Source: Promicromonosporaceae bacterium (GTDB lineage: Bacteria > Actinomycetota > Actinomycetes > Actinomycetales > Cellulomonadaceae). Taken from it: a stretch of 12,108 nucleotides of DNA. The position numbers and the translations under genes were made by a program. Shown one piece after another: positions 1 through 8,206 of the stretch. The notes under the pieces are model-generated. The model was not told the DNA's origin. It saw only the letters and a list, made by a program, of their open reading frames with translations, and did not search any database. The DNA is taken from positions 1-12,108 of the forward strand of contig WQZL01000065.1 of NCBI GenBank assembly GCA_009780755.1, given 5' to 3'. The stretch's first letter is position 1; each line of letters opens with the position of its first letter.

Positions 1-1319
1 ATCTGCGACATGCTCTCGATCCCGGCCATACGACTCTCCCCGGTGGCGCGGCCTTTGAGCATGTCCAGGGAGGCGGGATAGGTGTAGGCGGCGAAGTTCA
101 CCATCGCGGCGTCGGCATTCGGGCCGACTACGGCGATCTTGGTGCCCTTCGTCAACGGCAACAGGCCGTCGTTGGCCACGAGGGTCATGGCCTCTTCGGC
201 CAGGCGCGCCGAAAGCGGGTCGCCCTCCTGGCACACCGTCTCGATCAGCTCCGGGTCGCATTCTAAGAAGGGATCATCAAAGAGGCCCAGCAGGAACTTA
301 TCGACAAGCAGCCGCAGCACAGAGTCATCCAAGACACTTTCCGATAGGCGCCCATCACGCACGGCGGCGACCAGGTTTTGACCGTAGCCACTGGGGATGG
401 GCAGTTCCAGATCGAGTCCGGCGTTGAGAGCGAGCAGGCCAGCCTCCTGGTTTGAGGCGGCGACATGCTGACGGGTATGCAGCCATTCAACGGTGGAATA
501 ATCAGAGACGACGGAGCCAGTGAAGCCCAGGCGACCGCGCAGCAGGTCGGTAAGAATCTCCCGCGAGGCGCCCACAGGCACGCCATCGATCTCGGAATAC
601 GAGTTCATGATCGACCGCAGCCCGGCCTCCTTGATGGCCGCCTCGAACGGCGTGGCGTGCACGTCGTACAACTCGCGCGACCCCAGATGGGTGGCGGCCA
701 TGTTCTGCCCAGCCTCCGTGAGCGAGTAGCCCAGGAAGTGCTTGGCGGTGGCGATCACTCCATCGGCCAGGTCTTCGCCCTGCATTCCCTTGATGAAGGC
801 GACACCCAGGGCAGAAGTCAGATAGACATCCTCGCCATAGGTTTCATGGATGCGGCCCCAGCGGGCGTCGCGCGCCAGATCGAGTACCGGGGACAAAGCA
901 TGGCGCAGACCGACGGCCTTCATCTGCCGCCGAATGATCTCGGCCATCTTCTGCACGGCCTCGGGGTTCCAAGTGGCGGCCAGGGCGATGGCCGTCGGAA
1001 AGGAGGTGAAGCCGGGCGCCACAATGCCATTCAGCGCCTCGGCATGGAAGACCGCCGGGATGCCCAGGCGGGTGTTATTCACCAGGAACCGCTGGATGGC
1101 AATACAGGTCTGCGCGATGCCCTGCGGAGAGGAACCGACCATCGCCACATTGGAGATGTGGCCGATGCCGTGGCCAAGGTGCTTAGCCATTAGCGTCTCG
1201 TCATAGCCGCCCGCGCCTATCAAGATGTTGGGCATCACGGCGGAGACCTGTTGAGCCTTCTCTTCCAGGGTCATCCTGGCGAGCAGCTCACTCGCCCGCT
1301 CAGTTGGGGTCAGGTTCAT
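1..1319 (-). CDS. GH3 beta-glycosidase (beta-glucosidase/beta-xylosidase type), 3' end outside window
   Basis: I translated 439 codons from ATG at 1319 to the window edge; no stop is reached, so the gene continues leftwards. The protein belongs to glycoside hydrolase family 3, retaining enzymes that release terminal beta-linked sugars. Visible landmarks: DARWGRIHETYGED at about 151-164, TAKHFLGYS at 191-199, the nucleophile motif VVSDY with Asp273, and AGLDLELP at 300-307. The alpha/beta sandwich domain begins around 390 (KIAVVGPNADA). The acid/base residue normally lies in that second domain, beyond the visible part. There is no signal peptide (start MNLTPTERASELL), so it should be cytoplasmic. 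An AGGA ribosome site sits 6 nt before the ATG. The start lies inside the last codons of the GH2 gene (20-bp overlap), which implies translational coupling. It is the most distal operon gene visible. Glucosidase versus xylosidase activity cannot be decided from sequence. Confidence 0.93.
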   Translation of the reverse strand, partial: MNLTPTERASELLARMTLEEKAQQVSAVMPNILIGAGGYDETLMAKHLGHGIGHISNVAMVGSSPQGIAQTCIAIQRFLVNNTRLGIPAVFHAEALNGIVAPGFTSFPTAIALAATWNPEAVQKMAEIIRRQMKAVGLRHALSPVLDLARDARWGRIHETYGEDVYLTSALGVAFIKGMQGEDLADGVIATAKHFLGYSLTEAGQNMAATHLGSRELYDVHATPFEAAIKEAGLRSIMNSYSEIDGVPVGASREILTDLLRGRLGFTGSVVSDYSTVEWLHTRQHVAASNQEAGLLALNAGLDLELPIPSGYGQNLVAAVRDGRLSESVLDDSVLRLLVDKFLLGLFDDPFLECDPELIETVCQEGDPLSARLAEEAMTLVANDGLLPLTKGTKIAVVGPNADAAMVNFAAYTYPASLDMLKGRATGESRMAGIESMSQ

Positions 1320-4305
1320 ATTGATTCCTAGAGTTGAGGGTTAGGCGCCACTGCCAGTGGTAGTGGGAGCCGAAGAGGCGGTGGCGGGGCAGGGTGTCGG
1401 GGCCAAGCAAAGCGGTGCCGACGCCGCGGTGGGCCACGTCAAGGTTGACAATGGTTCGCGTCGAAGCGGGAAGTTCCCACTGGTGGGCGGCGGCCTCCAG
1501 GGTTTCGGTGTCATACCGGGAGACGGTCAGATGCAGCGGCAGGTCCGAGGCAACTCGCACGGTGCCGGGGATACCCCGCAGCTCGGCGAAGTCCACTCCC
1601 CCGCGCGTCCCGGAGGATTGCGGCACCACGTACGGGGTGTGCAGGGCGTCGATGCTGGACTCCCAGCGGCCCAGGCCCGCGCCGGCCTGGCGGTCGGGAT
1701 AGTTCTCGATCGGGCCGAATCCCACGTAGGTGACGTCCGCGAACCCATCTACTAGCTCGAACTCAATACCGACACGCAGGCCGTCGCGGGTGCCCTCGGG
1801 CAAGGTGACGCGCTCGGTAAAAACGAAGTCGGCCTCACCCACCTGGGTGATGCGGCGGTGGTGCATCACCTGATCGCCATAGGCGGTGCGGTAGGCGATG
1901 GTCACCTCCGTGGCGTCGGCGGCTTCGGTCACCTCGATATGTTCGGCATCGAGACGGAAGAAGCCCGAACGGACGAAACGTTGGTCGAGGTTAAAGGCGT
2001 TGTCATTCTCGTGCAGCGCCCGCCACAGGCATAGGCGCGGCGCCGAGGCGAGCAGCGGGTGGGCGATGAGAGCCGGGGCACTGGTGGACAGCGCGGATGC
2101 AATGCCGGAGGCCGCCCGGCGAGGCAATGCCACGGCGTGGGTGGCGATCTCGGCGCCCGCGAGCGCCCACGGAGCATCGGTGCGCAATGCGACGGTCAGG
2201 TGCAGGGCGAGGGCTTCGGGGTTGCTCAATTCCGTGATGAGCGCCGCGGGTAAATCCATTGTCCAGGAGGTGCCGGGCAGGCGGGCGCCTAGATCGAGTT
2301 CGACCCGCTTGCCATCGCCTGAGCGGGTGGCCACCTGGGCAAAGATGCAGAACTCGCTCAGATCGCTAAACGCCCATCGGTTGCGGAGGCGAATCGTGCC
2401 TTGGGCGAGGTTTTCCGGGGTGGAGAGTATGGCCAGCGGACTCCACAGGGCGCGGGCCTCATAGAACGCCGGCTTGGGGTCGAGGTTGGCGAAGGCCAGG
2501 CCGTTGAGCGCCCAGGTGCCATCGTTCGGGGTGTCGCCGAAGTCGCCGCCGTACTTGCTTTTCCCGCTGCCATCGGGGTCGAGGGCATGATCCATGAATT
2601 GCCAGACGAAGCCGCCCTGTAGGCCGGGCATGGTCTCGAACAGTCGCCAGTATTCGGCCAGGCCACCGGTGCCATTGCCGTGAGCGTAGGCGTATTCGCA
2701 GGTGATGAGTGGCCGGTTGGCGCGCGAATCGCGAGAGTAGCTTTCCAGGGCGTAGAAGGAGGGGTACATCGGGCAGGTCACGTCTGTGGCGTCGTGCCCG
2801 CCGTGCCAGTCGAGGGAGACCGCCCCCTCGTACTGCACGGGTCGGGTTGGGTCGAGGGCGCGCGCCACAGCGTAGGCGGCCTTGTGGGCTACGCCGTAGC
2901 CGCTCTCGTTGCCCAGCGACCAGGCGATGATGGAGGGGTGGTTGCGGTCACGCAGCACCATCCGCTTGACCCGTTCGACTATCGGTTCGATGTAGATCGG
3001 GTCGTCGGGCAGTATGGAAGCAAACCCGTGCGCCTCAACATTCGCTTCGTCAACGATGTAGAAGCCGAACTCGTCGGCTAGGTCATACAGGTAGGGGTCA
3101 TTTGGGTAGTGCGCGGTGCGGATGGCGTTGACGTTGAACCGCTTCATCAAGGTAAGTTCGGCGCGCATCCGCTCTCGCGTCATCACCCGACCGGTCTGCG
3201 GATCGAAATCGTGACGGTTTACCCCTTGAATAAGCGTGCGCACGCCGTTGATGAGCAGGTCGCGGCCGATGATCTCCACGCGGCGAAAGCCGATCCGCAA
3301 GGCGGCCTGGTCTACCACGTTGCCATGCGCGTCGATTAGCTCGACGAGTAAGTCTTCTAGGTGCGGGCGCTCGGCCGACCAGGGGGCCACCTCCAGGTCG
3401 GTGAGTTCCACCGTGGCGGTACCCGCCGGTTGCGGGGCGGTGCCGTAGGTGGCGAACAGGTTTGGGATGGCCCGGAACTCTGGCGGCACGGGGGCGGCAG
3501 CGGCCTTGTTAGAGACCATCTCCATAAAGTCTTCGGGAAAGCGCGGCTGGGGCCGCTCTAAGCGGTCGGCCTGGCCAGGAGGCAGCGTTTGCACAGGCAG
3601 GCGCGGAGCGACGGGCCGTTCGTGGCTGCCACCCAAGACGCTCAGACGCACCCGGTAGGCCACCTCGGTCTCATGGGCGAGGCCATTGGTGAGCGCTTTA
3701 ACCGTTAACGCCCCCGTGGCGGTGGCCGCATCGTAGTCGGCCCTCACCGTCACGTCGGCCAAGCGCACCTCCCCTGCCGTATATAAAAATACAGAACGGG
3801 CCAGGCCGAACTGCCACCACTGATCCTGGTCTTCAAGGTATGACTGCGGCCCCCACTTCGTGACGGCCAGCTCAATCGTGTTCTCGCCCGCGAGCAGGGC
3901 ATCGGTCACATCGAACTCGGCGGCCAGATGCGAATCGTGACTTGTGCCGATAAACACGCCGTTGACTCTCACATTCAGCACGCCTTCGGCGGCGCCGACG
4001 TGCAGGATCGCCCGACGGCCTGGCTGCGGCTTGAAGGAGAAGGCACGACGGTAGACGCCGGTCGGGTTAACGGCGGGCACCTGCGGCGGCACCTCGGAAA
4101 ACGGCATGGCGACGTTCGTGTAGTGCGGAATATCCACCCCCTCCTGCATCGTCCACAACGAGGGCACGGCGACCTCCTGCCACTTATCCGTCGAGGTGGG
4201 AGCGCCGCGCAGCTGGAACTGCCAGGCGCCATCCAGATCGATCTCGGCCTCGCGACGCAGGCCATGCATGGGCAGGCGGTTTATGGCAGTCAGCCCGTCG
4301 TTCAT
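1300..4305 (-). CDS. lacZ: GH2 beta-galactosidase, LacZ-like, 1001 aa
   Basis: This is a full-length five-domain LacZ-type enzyme (E. coli LacZ is 1024 aa), predicted to hydrolyse terminal beta-galactosides in the cytoplasm. In order: sugar-binding jelly roll at about 20-185 with YLEDQDQW at 156-163; an immunoglobulin-like domain at about 185-340; the TIM barrel with GVNRHD at 361-366, RTAHYPN at 396-402, acid/base Glu467 in SLGNESGYG and nucleophile Glu537 in ITCEYA; GGDFGDTPND at 587-594 onward; and a C-terminal small-chain-like domain with GFGPIENYPDRQAGAGLGRW and HRGVGTALLGPDTLPRHRL near the end. ATG at 4305 follows GAGAGGA by 8 nt. The gap to GH1 is 27 nt and the 3' end overlaps the GH3 start. 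Residues about 228-295 form a Pro/Ala-rich stretch in domain 2 that I do not see in E. coli LacZ. Family assignment is secure; galactoside preference is inferred from LacZ similarity. Confidence 0.94.
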   Translation of the reverse strand: MNDGLTAINRLPMHGLRREAEIDLDGAWQFQLRGAPTSTDKWQEVAVPSLWTMQEGVDIPHYTNVAMPFSEVPPQVPAVNPTGVYRRAFSFKPQPGRRAILHVGAAEGVLNVRVNGVFIGTSHDSHLAAEFDVTDALLAGENTIELAVTKWGPQSYLEDQDQWWQFGLARSVFLYTAGEVRLADVTVRADYDAATATGALTVKALTNGLAHETEVAYRVRLSVLGGSHERPVAPRLPVQTLPPGQADRLERPQPRFPEDFMEMVSNKAAAAPVPPEFRAIPNLFATYGTAPQPAGTATVELTDLEVAPWSAERPHLEDLLVELIDAHGNVVDQAALRIGFRRVEIIGRDLLINGVRTLIQGVNRHDFDPQTGRVMTRERMRAELTLMKRFNVNAIRTAHYPNDPYLYDLADEFGFYIVDEANVEAHGFASILPDDPIYIEPIVERVKRMVLRDRNHPSIIAWSLGNESGYGVAHKAAYAVARALDPTRPVQYEGAVSLDWHGGHDATDVTCPMYPSFYALESYSRDSRANRPLITCEYAYAHGNGTGGLAEYWRLFETMPGLQGGFVWQFMDHALDPDGSGKSKYGGDFGDTPNDGTWALNGLAFANLDPKPAFYEARALWSPLAILSTPENLAQGTIRLRNRWAFSDLSEFCIFAQVATRSGDGKRVELDLGARLPGTSWTMDLPAALITELSNPEALALHLTVALRTDAPWALAGAEIATHAVALPRRAASGIASALSTSAPALIAHPLLASAPRLCLWRALHENDNAFNLDQRFVRSGFFRLDAEHIEVTEAADATEVTIAYRTAYGDQVMHHRRITQVGEADFVFTERVTLPEGTRDGLRVGIEFELVDGFADVTYVGFGPIENYPDRQAGAGLGRWESSIDALHTPYVVPQSSGTRGGVDFAELRGIPGTVRVASDLPLHLTVSRYDTETLEAAAHQWELPASTRTIVNLDVAHRGVGTALLGPDTLPRHRLFGSHYHWQWRLTLNSRNQYEPDPN

Positions 4306-4332
4306 CGGTGGATTCCTCTCGCTGCTCGTGGC

Positions 4333-5550
4333 CTAGATGGTGGCGCCGTTGGTCTTGGCCACGGTGCCCAGCCAAGCCAGGGAGGGTTTCGGGGTGCGGG
4401 CAAAGGTTTCCCGGTCCACGGCGATCAGGCCGAACTTCGGCTCCCAGTGGCCCCACTCGAAGTTGTCGAGCAGGCTCCAATGCAGGTAGCCGCGCACATC
4501 TACCCCCTCGGCGGCGGCAGCCTTCAAGCCGCGCAGGGCTTCGGTGGTGTAGGCGATGCGACGGTCATCGTCAAGGGTGGGAATGCCGTTTTCGGTGACG
4601 AGGCAGGGCAGGCCGGTCACCTCCCAGACGTGCCGTAGGGCTATCCCTAGGGAGTCGGGGCGGTAGGCGGCGCCGGTCTGGGTGTTGTCTGGGTGGTCGG
4701 GATGGGGCACGATGCCGCCCGCGTCAACTCGCTGTGCGGAATACGACTGAACGCCAACGAAGTCGTCTCCGGCGGACGCCTCCAGATATAGGTCTTCTTG
4801 GTCGTAGCGCACCTCGCGCAGCTTCGCCTCATGTTCCGGGGCGGCCTCCAGGGCCGGATTGGCGATGGACCAGCCCACCTTGGCTAAGGTGCGGGCGCGG
4901 ACGATGTCGCGGGCGGCATGGTGGAACTCGGCGAAGCGGTGGCCATATTCGGGCTTAGGGGTGGGCAGGTTGGCGGCGATCCGCTCGCGCTGGGCTTCGC
5001 CATCTACGGTGGGGCTGGCCCACTCGGTGACGGCTCCCGAGCGCATGGCGTCGGCCATCATCGTCATCATGGCGAGCATGTTCGGCTCGTTGATGGTGAC
5101 CACCCATTCGACACCGTCCAGGATGTCGCAGGCGCGCGTGACGAACCGGCACCAGGCATCGATGGCCCCTTCGGCCATCCAGCCGCCCTGCTGGGCGAAC
5201 CAGGCGGGCACGGTGAAGTGTTGCAGGGTGACCACCGGGGTCAGGCCCAGTTCGAGGGCGGTCTCGATCATCCGGCGATAGTGGGCCAGCTCGGCGTTTG
5301 AGAATTGGCCGGGGCGCGGCTCAATGCGCGCCCACTCGATGCCGAAACGGTAGGCGTTACACCCGGCGTCGGCGAGTAACTGCATGTCCTCGCGGTAGCG
5401 GTGGTAGGAGTCACAGGCGTCGCCGCTGGGTTCCATGCCCGGCATCATCGTCTCGCGCGCCCACCAGTCGGAGTTGAGGTTATTGCCTTCGATCTGATGC
5501 GGGGCCGTGGCGGCGCCCCAGAGAAAATTGTCGATGAGTTGAATGGTCAT
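4333..5550 (-). CDS. GH1 beta-glycosidase (beta-glucosidase type), 405 aa
   Basis: This is a family GH1 retaining beta-glycosidase, likely a cytoplasmic beta-glucosidase or broad beta-glycosidase. The N-terminus FLWGAATAPHQIEG (9-22) is the family signature. His111 lies in LQHFTVPAW, the acid/base is Glu155 in TINEPN, and the nucleophile is Glu320 in CLVTENG. The end carries LHWSLLDNFEWGHWEPKFGL (356-375), including the conserved aglycone/glycone site Trp and Glu region, then TPKPSLAWLG. At 405 aa it is shorter than the usual 440-480. The usual NYY motif reads QSY (268-270) in DFVGVQSYSAQRV. There is no signal peptide. ATG at 5550 has AAGGA 7 nt upstream, and the gap to the upstream ATPase gene is 17 nt. 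No features of 6-phospho-beta-glucosidases or of a PTS are seen nearby, which fits ABC-imported, unphosphorylated substrate. Exact substrate is unknown. Confidence 0.94.
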   Translation of the reverse strand: MTIQLIDNFLWGAATAPHQIEGNNLNSDWWARETMMPGMEPSGDACDSYHRYREDMQLLADAGCNAYRFGIEWARIEPRPGQFSNAELAHYRRMIETALELGLTPVVTLQHFTVPAWFAQQGGWMAEGAIDAWCRFVTRACDILDGVEWVVTINEPNMLAMMTMMADAMRSGAVTEWASPTVDGEAQRERIAANLPTPKPEYGHRFAEFHHAARDIVRARTLAKVGWSIANPALEAAPEHEAKLREVRYDQEDLYLEASAGDDFVGVQSYSAQRVDAGGIVPHPDHPDNTQTGAAYRPDSLGIALRHVWEVTGLPCLVTENGIPTLDDDRRIAYTTEALRGLKAAAAEGVDVRGYLHWSLLDNFEWGHWEPKFGLIAVDRETFARTPKPSLAWLGTVAKTNGATI

Positions 5551-5567
5551 TACGGCTTCCTTCGGGG

Positions 5568-6467
5568 TTAGCGGGGGTGGGCGACAGCTTTAGCGATGCC
5601 GCGTTCGGCTAGTTTGGCCAGGCCGCCGTAGATGTTCTCGTGTTCTTCCCGCAGCCGTTGGCGTTCTAGGCGCCGTGCCCGCTGCGCCTGGGGGTTTGCC
5701 ACGGGGGCCGCCAGCAGCAGGCGTTGGGTGTATGGGTTCTGCGGGTTGTTGGTCACCTCGGCGCAGGTGCCTTGCTCAACGATGTCACCCCGGAACACCA
5801 CGCCCACCCGGTGGGAGATGTGCCGGATGACGGCCAGATCGTGGGAAATAAACATGTAGGCCACGCCGGTATCCCGCTGAATCTCGATGAATAGATCAAG
5901 CACGGTGGCCTGTGTGGACAGGTCAAGGCCGGAGACCGGCTCGTCACAGATAATCAACCGTGGGCCGGGGGCAAGCGCCCTGGCGATGGCTACGCGTTGC
6001 CGCTGGCCGCCGGAGAATTCGCGCGGCAGGCGCGCAGCGGCATTCTTTGGCAGGCCCACCCGGTCCAACAGCTCCAGCACGCGCGCGGTGGCCTTGGCCT
6101 TGTCCCAGCCCTGCACCATCAGCGGCTCAGCCAGGGTGCGGCCAATGGTCATGGCGGGGTTCAGCGAGGAGTACGGGTCTTGGAAAACAACCTGGATGTC
6201 CTTGGCCAGCGCCCGACGCTGTGCCCCGGAGGCATGGGAGATGTCGCGGCCCTCGAAGGTGATCGAACCGCCAGATACCGGGGCTAGGCCCAGGATGGCC
6301 CGGCCGATGGTGGTTTTGCCGGAGCCGGATTCGCCGACAATGCCCAGGGTCTCCCCGGCGTCGATCTGGAAATCGACGCCGTGAACGATCTCGATGGGCT
6401 GGCGGCGGAACCCACGTTGCGGGTAGGCGACGTGGAGGCTCCGGGCGTCGATTAGGGGCGTGGTCAC
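5568..6467 (-). CDS. ABC transporter ATP-binding protein, OppF/DppF type, 299 aa
   Basis: This is the second nucleotide-binding subunit of the Opp/Dpp-family importer. It should pair with the ATPase half of the 6464-8206 protein on the cytoplasmic face and power uptake. Walker A is GESGSGKT (45-52), the Q-loop is VFQDPYSSLNP (94-104), the ABC signature is FSGGQRQRVAIARAL (151-165), Walker B is LIICDE (171-176) followed by a D-loop SGLD, and the switch His is 209 in FISHD. The C-terminal NPQNPYTQRLLLAAP (241-255) is the typical oligopeptide-transporter extension. The start is GTG at 6467 with AAGGAG 8 nt upstream. It overlaps the stop of the preceding gene as GTGA (4 bp), so translation is probably coupled. 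All ATPase residues look intact. The tail from about 256 is Arg/Ala-rich and not recognised. The substrate cannot be read from the ATPase. Confidence 0.95.
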   Translation of the reverse strand: MTTPLIDARSLHVAYPQRGFRRQPIEIVHGVDFQIDAGETLGIVGESGSGKTTIGRAILGLAPVSGGSITFEGRDISHASGAQRRALAKDIQVVFQDPYSSLNPAMTIGRTLAEPLMVQGWDKAKATARVLELLDRVGLPKNAAARLPREFSGGQRQRVAIARALAPGPRLIICDEPVSGLDLSTQATVLDLFIEIQRDTGVAYMFISHDLAVIRHISHRVGVVFRGDIVEQGTCAEVTNNPQNPYTQRLLLAAPVANPQAQRARRLERQRLREEHENIYGGLAKLAERGIAKAVAHPR

Positions 6468-8206
6468 TGGTTCGCTCCTTGCCTGACGGGCGGATCGGTG
6501 CGGATGGTGTCTTCGTCGAGAATTGAATCGAGCAGCATCTTGGTGTACTCGTGGCTTGGGTTGGCGAACAGTTCCTCGATCTGGCCGGTCTCAACGATCT
6601 GGCCCTGCTTCATCACGGCGATGCGGTCGCAGATATCAGCGACCACCCCGAAGTTGTGGGTAACCATGATGATCGCCATGTTCATCTCTTCTTGTAGTTC
6701 GCGCAGCAGGTCAAGAATCTCGGCCTGCACCGTGACGTCCAGGGCGGTGGTTGGCTCGTCGGCGATGAGTATCTTGGGCCGGGAGGCGACGGCACCTGCA
6801 ATGAGGACGCGCTGGGCCATGCCACCGGAGATTTCGTGAGGGTAGGACTTAAACACGCGCTGCGGGTTGGGGATGCCGACGCGGCCAAGCAGTTCGATCG
6901 CCCGCTCACGGGCCTCCGGCTTGGTGCAACCGTCGGCGGCGCGAATGCCCTCCACCAGCTGCGAGCCGATGGTGTACACGGGGTCAAGGTTGCTCATCGG
7001 CTCCTGGGGCACGTAGGCGATGGTGTTGCCGCGCAAGGCCCGCAACACCGGTTCGGGGGCACCCAGGCATTCGTTGCCCTCGATGCGCACAGAACCGCGG
7101 GTCACCTTTGCCTCCAGCGGCAGCACACCAAGGATGCCGAAGGCCGTCTGGGTTTTACCGGAGCCACTCTCCCCAACCAGGCCGATGGTCTCCCCCTGGC
7201 GGATGGTCAGGTTCACGCCGCGCACCACCTCATTCAGCACGCCCGCGGGCGACTTGTAGGCGATACCCAGGTCACGCACCTGCAACACGGCCAACTCGTC
7301 GGCTGGGCCGCTGACCTCAGCGGAAAACCCCTCGGTGGTCTGGGTGGCGGTGATCTTCTGCGGTTTGGGTCGCGAACCTTCCAGGGCGTCACGCAGCGCA
7401 TTGCCGAACAGCACAATGTTTGCGGTGATGAGGCCAAGGAAGATCGATGGCCAGATGAACTGCATCGGGTCGATATTGATGGCCCGGAAGCCTTGGGAGA
7501 TCATGCCGCCAAAGGAGGCGATCTCCGCCGAACCAACCCCCAGGAAGGCCAGGCCGGCCTGTACGCCGATGGCGGTGCCGGTCAGGAAGGAGGTGGCGAT
7601 GATGATCGGGCCGCGCACCACCGACAGAATGTGGCGAAAGAGGATGCGGGTGTGCGTGACGCCGGAAACCTTGGCGGCATCCACGTACAGTTCCTTGCTC
7701 ACCCCGATGGTCTGGTTGCGCACAATGCGGTATACGCCGGGTGACATCAAGAAGCCGTAGATGAGCATGGTGGCGCGGAAATCGCCGCCGGTCAGCGGCA
7801 TAAGCAAAATCAGCAGCAGAATGCCGGGCAGGGTCATCACGACGGTGAACACCCATTCAACGCCGGAACGCAGCCGCGTAAAGTAGCCGCCGATCAGGCC
7901 GAAGGTGGTGCCGACCACCAGGGCCACGGAGGCGCCGATCAGGGCGGAGACCCAGGCGGTGTTGATGGAGTGCAGCACTCGGGCGAAGATGTCTTGGCCC
8001 AACTGGTTAGCGCCAAACGGGTAGCCGGGACTGCCGGTGGGCAGGTTCACGTTCCCAAAGACCACATCGTTCGGGCCATGCTGGGGCAACACATTGGCGA
8101 GCAGGCCCAGGGCGATGGTTGCCAACAGGATGCTGGCGGTGATAACGGCCTGCGGGTCGCGTAGCAGGCGGTGAAGTACGGATTTGCGCGCCTCATCGGT
8201 GGCCAT
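6464..8206 (-). CDS. Fused ABC permease (OppC/DppC type) and ATPase (OppD/DppD type), 580 aa
   Basis: One polypeptide carries two transporter subunits. Residues about 20-275 are a membrane domain: a first hydrophobic segment at 21-40, then the BPD_transp_1 core from about 80 with the cytoplasmic coupling EAA loop KELYVDAAKVSGVTHTRILFRHIL (171-194). A hydrophilic linker (about 276-306) leads to the ATPase: Walker A GESGSGKT (345-352), Q-loop YVPQEPMSNLDP, signature ISGGMAQRVLIAGA (459-472), Walker B ILIADE (479-484), His517, and the C-terminal NPSHEYTKMLL. I start it at ATG 8206, which overlaps the upstream stop as TGATG and has GAGGG 7 nt before it. A TTG at 8236 would add ten residues but has no better ribosome site. 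In E. coli Opp and Dpp these are separate genes. No stop or frameshift separates the halves. Confidence 0.93.
   Translation of the reverse strand: MATDEARKSVLHRLLRDPQAVITASILLATIALGLLANVLPQHGPNDVVFGNVNLPTGSPGYPFGANQLGQDIFARVLHSINTAWVSALIGASVALVVGTTFGLIGGYFTRLRSGVEWVFTVVMTLPGILLLILLMPLTGGDFRATMLIYGFLMSPGVYRIVRNQTIGVSKELYVDAAKVSGVTHTRILFRHILSVVRGPIIIATSFLTGTAIGVQAGLAFLGVGSAEIASFGGMISQGFRAINIDPMQFIWPSIFLGLITANIVLFGNALRDALEGSRPKPQKITATQTTEGFSAEVSGPADELAVLQVRDLGIAYKSPAGVLNEVVRGVNLTIRQGETIGLVGESGSGKTQTAFGILGVLPLEAKVTRGSVRIEGNECLGAPEPVLRALRGNTIAYVPQEPMSNLDPVYTIGSQLVEGIRAADGCTKPEARERAIELLGRVGIPNPQRVFKSYPHEISGGMAQRVLIAGAVASRPKILIADEPTTALDVTVQAEILDLLRELQEEMNMAIIMVTHNFGVVADICDRIAVMKQGQIVETGQIEELFANPSHEYTKMLLDSILDEDTIRTDPPVRQGANQ

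Noticed and set aside
465..1193. 242-codon plus-strand frame antisense to the GH3 gene
   Set aside because: The GH3 frame on the minus strand is continuous and motif-rich across the whole interval. The plus-strand frame has no recognisable features.
3928..4638. 236-codon plus-strand frame antisense to the GH2/GH1 junction
   Set aside because: It spans two convincing minus-strand genes and their gap, and has no recognisable domain.
6836..7744. 302-codon plus-strand frame antisense to the permease-ATPase fusion
   Set aside because: The composition is that of an antisense shadow, with no domain. The minus-strand protein here has every expected motif.
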